Part shown: piece by piece, positions 8,275 to 18,990 of the stretch
Layout: every line of letters starts with the position of its first letter
Numbering within the stretch: position 1 is the stretch's first letter
Assembly (NCBI GenBank): GCA_021029095.1
Contig: JAJOHG010000298.1
Span: forward strand, 1-31,330
Direction: 5' to 3'
Origin: Phellopilus nigrolimitatus
Lineage: Eukaryota > Basidiomycota > Agaricomycetes > Hymenochaetales > Hymenochaetaceae
DNA length: 31,330 bases
Translations under genes and position numbers: made by a program
The notes under the pieces: model-generated
Told to the model about the DNA's origin: nothing
The model's input: the letters and a program-made list of their open reading frames with translations, nothing else
Databases searched by the model: none

Positions 8275-11238
8275 TCAGGGCAATGCGAGCCACAAATCTA
8301 ATAGTTTGGCGAAATCCGGCGTGCCGACGCCTGCCGAAAAAAGCTTTGTCAGCGTTTACCGGAAATGCAAGATCGAAACAATGCTCACCAGTAACTGGGT
8401 CCCAGCCCGTTGTCGATGTAAATCCTGCGGTTCCTGTTACATAGCATATAATCATCAGGAAGGAGAGATTGGAGGAGAGGAGAAGCGTAAGTGAAATATA
8501 AAACAGGGGAGCGTACCGCATCCTTCATTCCCTCCATGTGTAATGTCGTTAAATGCCCCAGTAAAGTTGGCGGAGTAGATCTAAAAATTTTTTATTGGAC
8601 AAGAATCTAGTCTTAAAGGGAAGTCGCTCATACAGTCGGGTTGATAAAGCCTTAGTGACAGTGAATGTCTAGTGAGAATCATTTTTCGTTCATAAAATGA
8701 CGCGGGTATGCTCACCAACAGTGCTCTTTCCAACAGCAATGCGAGCGTCGTTAATAAGAGTGATGAGCGATCCAACCACCGGAGACGAGCAGGACGTCCC
8801 GAAGACAAGCTCAAACTCCCCGTCGATTCTTTGGTTTGGAATATGAGCCACTAGCCATGAAGTGCGAAGAAAGGAGCTTACCCAATGATGTAGTTGGCAC
8901 TTGTAATGAAGGGAAAATGCTAGTGTTAATAAAAATTTGCGCAAACATAGCAAGGACTGACCCATTAGCACTCAAATCTGGAAACCCACGAACCTGTATC
9001 AAGGGCGTCATTCAGTGTGTACAATCATAGTTAAAAGTTAATATTGCACTTACATTTCCTGAGTTGTTAAATTGTGCGGATGTGAAAGGCGGGGGGTTGT
9101 TTGTCAGGAAGCTCGTTACGGCGTCGGCCTGATATGACGGCATAGCGAAGAAATTGCTGAAGCCACCACCACTAAAAATGACCTGCTCGCATGCACCCTC
9201 TTGGTCGTTGACAGTATTTCCCGGGTCAATTTGCGTGGCTCCGACCTGAAAATAAAAATTAAGCGCAAAGGAGCATTTTAGAGATCGAGAGAATTAAAAG
9301 ATCTGGCGTACCGCGGTGATGAATGGGCAGGTCACTGGGAAGCCAGGGTTGAATTTAGTACCACTGTCCGAGGGTTGATCTTGAGATATTGTGACAATGT
9401 TTAGCTTCTAAGATTTCTAGGGTCTGCCTAGTCACTGACTTCGTGTGTTCAGACATACACCTCCACCCCCAGCGACCCCGTCATCACCTGAGCTATAGAG
9501 CACTGTAGTTCCCATAAGCCCGATCTTTGACGGATCAGTCGGAGATATGCAACTGATGAAAATTCCGAGTATGAACACACCTTCCCATATTCATTACACT
9601 GTCGAGTGGCATAGGCCAAAGTGACGGATGCCTCGTCTTGGCCATAGGAAACAGAGACAACCTATAGCCTGGTGTTAGATGCACGCCATTTTGGATAACA
9701 AAGAGTTCCTGACGTTTGGAGGTGCTAAGATCCCACAGGACTCGGCGCCTACAAGATGATGTGAGACGAGCACATACGGAGTATACTAAATCTACCTTCG
9801 AAACCGCCTGGGAGGGTGTCTGGATAGATTCCATCGAAATCAGGATTGTCGCCGCCTTCAACATATGTGAGCATCGAAACGATATAGAATATAAGAATAT
9901 ACCTTCGAACGTGCAGAAAGAGCCATCAACAGCGTCAAGCCAGTTATTGAACGAAGCACCTTGACAAATGATTGGCTGTGATTCATTAAAATACCATAAT
10001 TTAAACCTTACCTTCAACCTCATCGCCAGTCTGAAGTAAAGTTATTGTCTGTGGACTCGTCAAGGTCATAGCATATTCCAAATCAAGGTCGCTCTCTCCA
10101 TTGAAGTCAAAGCTTTGGTCCGTAGTTTGATCGTCACCTAAACACAATATCTTTAGTATGTTTTCGATATGCCTACTGCTTGATTCATTGTAAGATGTAC
10201 CCACCCCCATCTATCGAAATAAAAACAGGAGATACACCAACCATACTAGGGGAGAAGTTGGCGAAAAAAAGGTCTAATAAAGAGATTTCGTGAGTGTGAC
10301 TTTACTTTTCCACGTTTTATTCACCTAAATCTCCTTGTAGGAAAGCTTGTGGAGTAAATTCGACTGAATAAAAAAGGTAACTAAATACGCGCTTTTTAAT
10401 TGTGAGGACTGCGTTTTGCGCACCTATTCCATAAGAATTGCTGTTAGTCGCAACTGGTGTGTAGTTGACAGAGTACAGCGCTTGAAGACAAGCCGGTACT
10501 ATCATCTCGTCGCAGTCTTCCAAAGTAGGGGTGATGGTTACTTCGGAGGTGAGGGCTTTGGGGCCGCGCAAATGAGAGTGAATCGTCGATTTCGATCCAG
10601 CTTGGCGTTTATGCCGCGGTACCGAAGTGACGGCGCGATGGTTGAAGTGTACAGTCGGCTGGATAATCTCTACGTGCTCCCTAATATTCTGTGGGACGGA
10701 ATAGGAATGGCAGCCTAGAAAATCATCTTGAGCAAAAGTATACGTCAAATTTAATTTCGTATCCCCACTTACTGATTTGTTCTGCCCCGGTCTCTGTATG
10801 AGTGTAGACGTGATATTCAGTGTTGAGCAGATCCTCAACTTCTTCTGTAGTGGCATTCGCAACCTCAAGCCATCCCTTGCTGGGGGACAGCTTGACTCGC
10901 TCTTCAGCAAACCCGAAGTCGTGGAGCCAGCCCTTTACAGTATCGACGGTCGCAGCGCTCGGTGCGAAGGCATCAACCACCTGAGCAGGTGTCCAATGTT
11001 TTCCGTATTGCGGGGATGCCGGATGCGAAACCGCCATGAGCATTTCCTCGAGCTTGTCAACGTTACTCTGCGCTAGACCGATGCGCAGGGGAAGAATGCG
11101 ATTCGGTTCGAGGCGGCCAGTCTTCACCCAGTCGAACGGTTCGATGGCCCGCTTCTCGTGCAAGACATGACCTGTACGAGGAGAAGGGACAGCTAGAGCT
11201 ACTCCTGAGAGCAAAATAAGAGAAAGGGCTGCGCGCAT
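8275..11238 (-). CDS. Secreted sedolisin-family (S53) serine-carboxyl protease, 19 exons
   Basis: Secreted acid protease of the tripeptidyl-peptidase/sedolisin family, active at low pH outside the cell. Exons (high to low): 11238-10773, 10714-10424, 10363-10325, 10273-10205, 10137-10012, 9959-9903, 9855-9796, 9748-9714, 9661-9581, 9524-9440, 9379-9312, 9245-9054, 8993-8962, 8899-8882, 8828-8716, 8650-8634, 8580-8517, 8433-8389, 8330-8275. They total 1,914 bases, 637 residues. Residues 1-17 are a signal peptide and the next ~200 a Pro-kumamolisin propeptide (HPASPQYGKHWTPAQV). Catalytic Glu303 and Asp307 lie in GESDLDLEY, oxyanion Asp422 in YSSGDDGVAG and nucleophile Ser552 in FGTSCSSPVVG; the calcium-site region is FNDITHGGN and GWDPVTG. 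All key residues are present and the frame is intact. Tripeptidyl-peptidase versus endopeptidase activity cannot be told. Confidence 0.97.
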
Positions 11239-11310
11239 AGCAGAGGAGCGAGTATCTGACTTCCAAATGACTCCTCGGGCGAGTCACTTTCATCTGGAGG
11301 AGAATCAGAG

Positions 11311-11320
11311 GTTTTAAAGC
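11311..11320 (-). promoter_or_regulatory. Possible TATA-like element of the sedolisin gene
   Basis: On the minus strand GCTTTAAAACCTC lies about 75-85 bases upstream of the protease ATG, a reasonable distance for a fungal TATA element. It is a single weak match. Confidence 0.3.
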
Positions 11321-11983
11321 CCTGACTGATATCCATTCGGCCCTATCCTGACCGCAAATATCGAAATCGATACGATGCCAGTCTGCATTCCATGAGGACA
11401 TTGTTCTGTGAGGCTGCTTATCGCGGTTGAGAATAGCGCTTTTTTGCAGAAGACAGAGGTGCTATGGGAGAATAGATCTAATTTTGATCTTACAGTGGAA
11501 ACCACAGTGTATCCGGGTTCACTGACGATGAAAAATGGGGAGTTCCGAAACATTTCGCCGAGAGTGTGGACACATTTTGAACCCGTGCGTCTTGATCGAG
11601 GTTCAGATGAATGGATGTACGAAAACGTGGAAAGTTAGATATATCAACCACAAGGTACGCAGAGTTCTCCAGACAAAGCCATGAGTAAGAGTATCTGTTA
11701 TCCCCTTATACCTGAGCTTCCTGATAGGTAGCTGTGCCTTTGCAATTGAACGGGGTTCCGAGTCGTTGGAAGTAGTAGAATTTTGCCATGAAAAAATAGC
11801 AACGAATGGAAAGTAGCACATTACTCAGCAAAGATAAGCTAAGGCATCGGTTATAGAGTGAGATCATTTTGCCATCTGTCCTCAGTACTTATCTAGTTGA
11901 CGCAGCATCGATGTACAGTGGCAAGTAAATGTATAAGAATTCAGAAGGAAGTCAACGGAAGATTCAGAAGAAGCCGATGAGCG

Positions 11984-12014
11984 ACCGGCCCTAAGTAAGA
12001 AGAACCGGCCCTAA
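11984..12014 (+). promoter_or_regulatory. Paired ACCGGCCCTAA direct repeat upstream of DPH2
   Basis: ACCGGCCCTAA occurs at 11984-11994 and 12004-12014, 20 bases start to start (about two helical turns), roughly 100 bases before the DPH2 ATG. It is GC-rich in an AT-rich spacer. The spacing suits a paired factor site, but no known site is recognised. Confidence 0.3.
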
Positions 12015-12115
12015 ACAATTGGCGATCTCTGTACCTTATTTTATTTTTGAGTGTCTGAATCATTTCAAATTGTCTCCTTAGGTCTCTAGGCTCGCTGGGA
12101 GTTCTTAAAACGCCA

Positions 12116-14286
12116 ATGGCGACCCAGTCCTTCTCTGCATCCGGAGAAGATGTGATTTCTAGGCCTGTCAATGTTCTCGTAGAAGAAACGCCAATACCTG
12201 GATCCCGTCGGTTTGAAAAATACTATGAGATAGAGAGAACAGCTCGACTTATTGAAGAAGGCGACTACAAGCGAGTCTGTACTGCTTTTTTAAAGTCCAA
12301 ACAGTTGATGCTCTGACACCTCAAAGATTGCTCTGCAGTTCCCAGATGAACTATTGCATGACTCTGTTCCGGTCTATCGGGCTCTTCAACATAAACTAGG
12401 CCCAACAAGAGATGCTTATGTTCTGGCCGACACTTCTTATGGGAGGTAAGCGCTCCAGAAGAGTAACGTTGTATCGGATATCTTATGGTTTTGAAAGTTG
12501 CTGCGTAGACGAAGTCGCTGCTTCGCACGTCGAAGCAGACTTCCTTGTTCACTACGGCCATGCTTGTTTGAGTCGGTAGGCGTTCGATTTTGCTTTTGTA
12601 CGAATTACCAAATTGATCAAACAATATTCGCAGGACATCTCGTCTCCCCGTTGTTTATGTCTTCGGGCAGAAAGATCTCGATATAGGATTATGTGTGGAT
12701 AAGATATCTGCTTATGTCTCGGCCCAGGCCGACGGACTCCAGACTGTCAAAGTCCTTGAACTGAGACACGATGTTGCTTATGGATATCTCGCAGGTCAGC
12801 GCTCCCAAATTAGGTCAATCGATAGGCTAGCTCATTTTTGCCATCGTATAAAAAGACGATCTGCTCGGGCACTTGCGCTCAGCATTGGGTGATCGCTTCC
12901 ATGTAGCGTACGACCCTCTTCCAAACCAGACTTTTCCCGAGTCAGGGACGAATCAAAGGCTCGGTGTATGCCGTACAGATGGAAGTACTGAAGATCCCGA
13001 GTCAGGGACGAATCAAAGGCTCGGTGTATGCCGTACAGATGGAAGTACTGAAGATCTGATTTCTGGACGCAAACACATTATATGGGTCGGAGAGGAGTCT
13101 TCGACTCTTACAAAGCTGCTTATGACCTCATCCGGAAACGATGTATGCACGTTTTATTTAGCTTTGCGGTCAATCGAAGCGGTTCCTTACACGAATTGCA
13201 TCTGTATACAGGTTATTTCATACTCGCCTGCCACTGGAGCAGTGCAGCCACAAACACATCTAACAAATAGACTTTTAATGCGTCGGTATGCACTTCTGCA
13301 AAAGGCGAGGGACGCCGATGTATACGGGATTCTTATCGGAACTCTCGGTGTGGGTATGCAGTCTTTACTTTTCTGCGATAATCTTTGCTGAATCCAATTT
13401 GAAGCATCGTATCTTCCTTTGATAACACATCTCCGCTCGCAGCTGAAGAGAGCGCACAAAAAGTCGTACACGGTATCTGTAGGAAAAATCAACCCGTCCA
13501 AGCTTGCAAATTTCATGGAGATAGAATGCTGGATATGGGTAGCATGCAGCGAGGGCATGGTGGATTCCAAAGTAAGGCTTCAGAGACGGAGAAACATCCC
13601 TCGCAGCTTCTTACATCATGAACTGTCTAGGACTATCTCCGCCCCATAATAACGCCGTACGAGCTCGAACTTGCTCTTCAGCCAGAACCGAGTTGGACAG
13701 GGAAATACGTATTCGATTTCCAGGAGCTGCTTGCAAAGGCATCGCTTGAGGGTAAGTCTCACATTTCCCCCCTCAGTTAGTCCTTATTCTTCAAATACAG
13801 ATTCGGGAGAAGAAAACAATGAAAAGGAGAATATTGACTCAAAGGACGGAGATCTCGACACAGATCGGCCGATGTTTTCTCTCGTAACTGGAACGTACCG
13901 ACACGCCAAACGTTACGGAGATGGTATCACTCGCTTCCAAATTCTTTATTAAAACGCTCGTGCTGACATGATCTATTCAGAATCTTCGACGAAGAAAGAC
14001 AAGCATGAATCCACAACTGCAACGCAGGATCTGATACACCGAGCGCAAGAAAGCGCACTCGCGAGAACGAGTGACAGAGCAGCAGGTGTGACATTCATTC
14101 GTCGCCATAGTTTATTTGTGATGTAGACATTCAATGTTGATGTTCTCTTTCCCTTTAGCGCAATTCCTCCACTCTCGGACGTATCAAGGCCTAGATCCAC
14201 ACTTTGGGCAGGATGAGCCCGGTGTCCTCGAGCAGGGGCGAAGCGGGATTGCGCGAGGATATTCGGACGATCATGGGGACGGCTAG
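12116..14286 (+). CDS. DPH2: Diphthamide biosynthesis protein 2
   Basis: Partner of Dph1 in the radical-SAM complex that transfers the 3-amino-3-carboxypropyl group to the eEF2 histidine, the first step of diphthamide synthesis in the cytosol. Exons: 12116-12274, 12327-12445, 12498-12575, 12634-12794, 12856-13142, 13212-13353, 13405-13571, 13631-13751, 13801-13923, 13981-14085, 14159-14286; 1,590 bases, 529 residues (yeast Dph2 is about the same). Signatures: [77 protein letters not shown] and the C-terminal RTYQGLDP and [11 protein letters not shown]. Candidate cluster cysteines are Cys94/Cys95, Cys116 and Cys363, matching the expected spacing. Odd point: residues 200-219 are exactly duplicated at 220-239. 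Acidic linker near residues 410-440. Confidence 0.97.
12936..13055 (+). repeat. Exact 60 bp tandem duplication inside DPH2 exon 5
   Basis: Bases 12936-12995 and 12996-13055 are identical. The unit encodes 20 residues beginning [10 protein letters not shown] and ending TDGSTED, so the frame is kept. It lies in the poorly conserved linker after YDPLPNQTF and before the [11 protein letters not shown] strand. Confidence 0.95.
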
Positions 14287-15131
14287 TCATTGTGACATTA
14301 ATATTTGACTCGCATGGTAAAAGGGCTCGCAGTTGAAAAGTACAGGTAAAACTTTTCCCTTTGCCATCTGTTCAGTATTGCTGTGGCGCTCACACTGCTC
14401 TTCGGGTAACAGCAAATATCTGTGCCGTGATTAATGTATCCAACTGAACTCTACAGCAGTTGTACCAATACTCAAAACATAAGTTCTCGGCCCTTTATAC
14501 GTTGTGAGCAAAATACTGTCATGCCTGTCCTGCTTTCCTTAAAATCAAAATAAAATAAAACAAAACAAAAAAACTACCGCCTAACGCCGTTCCCGCCAAG
14601 TAGGTGAGCAAGTTGCACTTTATTTAGTCTAGGAGATAATACATACGCACGACAGCGGTTCACAAGCTCCGTGCTGAAGCCACAAAAAATGATGACGTAC
14701 AGGTTCGAGTTGTACCAGTGATTTTGGTGCACCTGAATAAAGATTTCTAAGTTTATGATACTTTATTTTCGCTACATTGAGGATACAAAAGTCGTCCGGG
14801 TTAGCTTAGGTTATTATTAGTATCACGGCAGAGTTGTGCTGTGATATATACAGTCCATTCTGTTAGGCTTTCTAGCATTCGGAACTAGATTTTTACTTCG
14901 CTGTCTAAGGATCTGATCTTCTGCATTCTTTCTCTTCGACTGCAGTCACGAGCGAGCATTTCTAAAAAATAAAATAAAATCGATTCATACTCAGCCTATC
15001 TGTGCTGGTCACAATCGTTGAGATAGATGATCGACGAGAAGGGATCGGCATGTGACAAGTGTCACAATGACTCGTCCGAAAGTTTTTGAACGCGAGACAA
15101 ACCTGCACTGAGCTCACATCTGGCTCTTATT
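14287..15131. other. Intergenic between DPH2 and HIS1
   Basis: AT-rich, with A-rich low-complexity runs near 14540-14570 and 14960-14985. Holds the DPH2 terminator and HIS1 promoter. No exon, tRNA or repeat recognised. Confidence 0.5.
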
Positions 15132-16366
15132 ATGCGTATGTTTTCTTGTATGTGTTCTCTTGGAGATCTCGGAGCTGATTGGAAAAATGAACAGTAAATT
15201 TGGAATCTCTCGATGGGCGGTTGCTGTTCGCCCTTCCTAAGAAAGGTGCATGCATGTCTGCGGTACTCAAGCCAACTGGTTACTGAAGCTTCGCCCAGGC
15301 CGATTGCACGAAAAGTGCTTAGAGCTACTAGCAGGTTGGCCTATATATTTTCTATGCGGAACTCGAGATTCAATGACGTGAAGTTCAGGTGCCGATATCC
15401 AGTTCAGACGGTATAACCGGCTCGATGTCTGCCTTGTCCTGAACCACGAAATCGCTCTGTATGATATTGTCATTTATTTCTAATCGTTGCTGATATGCTT
15501 CCCAGTGTCTTCCTACCCGCTTCTGATATCCCTTCGTTCGTCGGAAAGGGAAATGTCGACTTGGGGATCACTGGACACGATGTCATTCTGGAGGCAAATA
15601 TGGAGGAACATGTTACAGAGGTGCTGAAACTCGGATTCGGGAAATGTGCGCTTCAGGTGCAGGTACCCGAAGCGGGGAACATCAAGGATGTTAAAGACTT
15701 AGCGGGAAAACGCGTTGTGACGAGTTTCGAGGTCCTCGCGGGCGAGTACTTTAGCAAGATCGACAAGGAGCTCGACTTGAAGGAGGGTAGCAAAACGCAG
15801 ATCGAATACGTCGGAGGAAGTGTAGAGGCGGCGTGTGCTCTCGGCCTGGCAGATGGAATTGGTGAGAGGGTTGCCTTGAGTTTTCTGAATAATAACTGAA
15901 GTGCTATGCGATTTCACAGTTGACCTAGTCGGTGGGCTCATCTGTATAATTCCACTAATCCCCACTGTTTACACACGATTCAGAGTCTGGTGACACGATG
16001 CGCGCTGCTGGCCTTCACGCTATCGCGACCGTTCTCCAAACCGAAGCCGTGCTCATCAAGTCTTCCAAGCCGAAGCACGCATCGCTTGCTCCCCTGATCG
16101 ACCTCATCACGCAGCGGATCGCCGGCGTGCTCGCCTCGTACAAGTTCGTGCTGTGCCAGTATAACATCCCGCGTGCGAAGCTAGCCGAGTGCGTCGCAAT
16201 TACGCCGGGCCGGCGGGCGCCGACGATCAGTCCGCTCGATGATGGCGATTGGGTCGCAGTGAGCGCGATGGTGGAGCGGAAAAATGTCGCTACAGTGATG
16301 GACAATCTCATGAGCACGGGTGCGAAGGATGTGCTGATATTGAAACTGGATAATTGTAGAGTGTAA
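15132..16366 (+). CDS. HIS1: ATP phosphoribosyltransferase
   Basis: Joins ATP and PRPP to give phosphoribosyl-ATP, the first and feedback-controlled step of histidine synthesis. Exons: 15132-15135, 15195-15245, 15299-15334, 15389-15458, 15506-15861, 15920-15931, 15984-16366; 912 bases, 303 residues (yeast 297). The first exon is only ATG+C: donor ATGC|gtatgt, a branch-like ctgat, acceptor aacag. It is chosen because the next exon has a stop just upstream in frame and no ATG, and it gives MLNLESLDGRLLFALPKKGRL. Further signatures: DIQFRRYNRLDVCLV, ALVFLPASDIPSFVGKG, LGITGHD, CALQVQVPE, GGSVEAACALGLADGI, ESGDTMRAAGL, and the C-terminal regulatory domain with TPGRRAPTIS, WVAVSAMVERKN and the terminal NCRV. 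Confidence 0.96.
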
Positions 16367-17313
16367 AGTTCGTGCATCGTACGATTATGTCTCGTTACCT
16401 CTTTCACCTTGATCTAACGATAACTTCGCAGATAGGAAAAGGAGAAAAAATCATATACATGTACACCCCTACTTGCTTTCATGCAAGACGTTGTAATGTA
16501 GTCCCAAACAGGAGTTTGGCCGTCAAAATTGTCACTACAACGATGCCTTATTCCAAGTTTGCGAAAGACGCCAATCAATCGTGACTCAGGTCTCAAATCC
16601 AAAGTGATATTATCGCATTCTCTGCTTCACAATAGCTTATGTGAACCTGAACGATCTATAAGTGGCTTTCGTAAGTCGAAATTTATCAGATATTCAGGAC
16701 GCAAGCAAACCTAACTCATATGGAAACCTCTAAGTCCACTAGTGAAGCTACAGGCGAGAGTAGGGGCATGTATGCTTCGGGCTTGAGGCTTTGTGCTCCA
16801 TTCAGAGCGAGACTAACGAGATTTGCATGCAGTGACAGTCCTGACTTCTTTCTTCCGTTCGATGCCTTCGCCGCAGCAGAAGACTAGCATGTGGTGTGAT
16901 AATAGGAGTCTGCTGCTCATGTCCGCTGCCTGACTTGCACGCAGTTGGAATGCGCATCAGGTTCTCCCAATATCATAGAAGACCACCATTTGGGACCCTA
17001 ATACACTCAATCGCGGGAAAACCTAATGGTCGCAGCTCATACGTCCACCTGAGCTATCGAGCGTAGAGTCTAGAGGTAAGAATCAACCACGTTTGTCAGG
17101 AAGATATCCAACAGGACTGTATAATCTTAGACAAGGACAGCGAAGCGGGCCTGCGATCTGTCGAAGAGACCCCGTATCTGCTTTACTAGCGCTCAGCCGC
17201 CTTGGAGCAGCTGGTGGGCGTATAAAACGGTACCCATCTTCGCCATTCGTTCTTGAGTATTTCTTGTTCATTGACTGAAATCATACAGCTTCTGCACAAC
17301 TGTCTTCCGTGCT
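16367..17313. other. Intergenic between HIS1 and the conserved unknown gene
   Basis: No coding exon, RNA gene or repeat recognised; the short frames here look random. A TATA box at 17221 belongs to the next gene. Confidence 0.5.
17221..17228 (+). promoter_or_regulatory. TATA box of the conserved unknown gene
   Basis: GCGTATAAAACGG, a full TATAAAA match, 93 bases before the ATG at 17314. Confidence 0.6.
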
Positions 17314-18990
17314 ATGTTTTCTTATGGTCGCGGTCGTGGCAGACCTGTTCGTGGACGATCCTATATTGCCTCTTCAACCCCTCTCCGTCCCAACAGTGAC
17401 CCGATGGTCATGGACGGTCTCAGGCCTTCACCAATCAAAGAGCTTAAGGTACCAGAGGCGCTTCCAGACCATAAAGGCATCGAGCCAAAGGGACTAAAAC
17501 CATTGGCCTCGTACAATTGGACTGATGAAAAGTCACCCACAATTCTCGTCCCAGGTATGTCTTTTCCCTTTCGAACTCTTGGTGTCGTTATACTGAAATC
17601 AATATTTGCTAGGCTGCCCTCCGATCTGGCAAAACAAACCGACGCCCTTTAAAGTGCCGCGCGATGACGGCACGAGCTTTGTCGACCAAAATCGGCACAG
17701 GGTTCCAAAGCACCCACTCCTCCCGCTCGTCGTAGCTGTCGACCATTTAAATCCGACCTTTGACTTTTCGTCTATCGATATCGTCACAGACCGCAATAAC
17801 CTGAGAAAGTTGCTGCGCTGGGTCGGAGATGGCATTGAGCGCGATTTCCGCATTGACCTCCAGCTTGCCGGCGCATCGACTGTACTGTTCACCAGGTGCG
17901 ACTTGCAACCTCTTGAATTCGATTCGGGACGCCTGGGATATGGGCGGAATTTCGAAAAATACACTACGAAGCTACTTACTGGTTGCGAGAAAAGCACGGG
18001 GCATCACAGGGTTATCACTTATGTGTGTTTTTACCATCTTTATCAGACATAAGTGTCTCATCGAATGGATCGTAGGATTACGGCGGGCTAGCATTGATGT
18101 TGCGCTTCGAGGTAGATGCGTGTCTGCACTTCGACTCGGAGACGCAGACGCGACAAGACAGCGGCCTTTACAAACGTCCCGTCAAGAGCGTTGACCCAGA
18201 TGATCTGGCTTCCGCGTTGGAAAGCTTGTCGATTGGTCCTGACAACAAGGTTAACGTTATCCCTGCTGGAATTCTCGTCGCACAATCGTCGTTGATCGAA
18301 ATGACGACGCGAAATGGGAAGCATCTGCGGGACGGCATCGACTGGCAAGAATACTTCCCTCAGCTATTCATCTCACAGACACCGCACCACTATCTCGGCG
18401 TACACGAGAGCGGCCAGTTCCGCCGCGTAGAGGCGCATGCGCTGAAGGATGACGTGCTCAGCGGGCAGCAGCGCACGCAGCAAAAGGCATACGACAAACT
18501 CCGTGCCCTCTTGGAGAAAATCAGGGAGATGGTGATTGCGCGGGGAGAAAAGGGGCGGCTATCGCTCGTTTATCGCATTGCGACCAGAAAACTAGAGGTC
18601 TTCGAGAGGGAGTCGATGGCGAGTTGCTTGCCAGACTCTTGGCTGAGTCGCTTCGATTTACCGGCGGAAACGTCAAAAGAAGTAAACGCTAAGGTCGTGG
18701 GGGGTTATCTGGACAATCCCTTGCAGCTTACACAGGCAACTACATCAGAATTTTCCGCTCGCGAGCCGACCTCGACATCTGCGCCTGCCGTTGCGCAGCC
18801 TTTGCCTTCGCCTGCATCTGTCACTCAAGCCACCCTTACTCCTGTACAGCACGCCGCTCCATCTACGTCCAAGACCTGGGCGAATCTCGCGGAGGCAAAC
18901 TCGAAGAAGTTAGGTCCATTCTTCACGCCTCTCGACAGTGAACAGGAATCGGGAGATGGTCCTTCTAACGACTCTGAATCAGACGGGTAG
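17314..18990 (+). CDS. Conserved fungal protein of unknown function
   Basis: Exons 17314-17554, 17613-18022 and 18076-18990; 1,566 bases, 521 residues, clean junctions and a TATA box upstream. The N terminus has an RGR-rich stretch (GRGRGRPVRGR). A conserved-looking core follows: LASYNWTDE, ILVPGCPPIWQNKP, SIDIVTDRNNLRKLL, STGHHRVITYDYGGL, RFEVDACL and later QLFISQTPHHYLGVH. The C-terminal ~120 residues are Ser/Thr/Pro/Ala-rich and end in an acidic tail, probably disordered. From memory, fungal database entries with this layout are sometimes labelled geranylgeranyl pyrophosphate synthetase. I see no DDxxD motif, so that label looks wrong. No signal peptide or membrane segment. Real gene, function unknown. 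Confidence 0.9.

Larger units (their letters stand above)
11239..12115. other. Divergent intergenic region between the sedolisin gene and DPH2
   Basis: Should contain both promoters. Short open frames here have no recognisable protein features. The only pattern noted is a direct repeat of ACCGGCCCTAA at 11984 and 12004. Confidence 0.5.

Noticed and set aside
14700..14720. GGTTCGAG-like T-arm suggesting a tRNA
   Set aside because: No acceptor, D-arm or anticodon arm can be folded around it.
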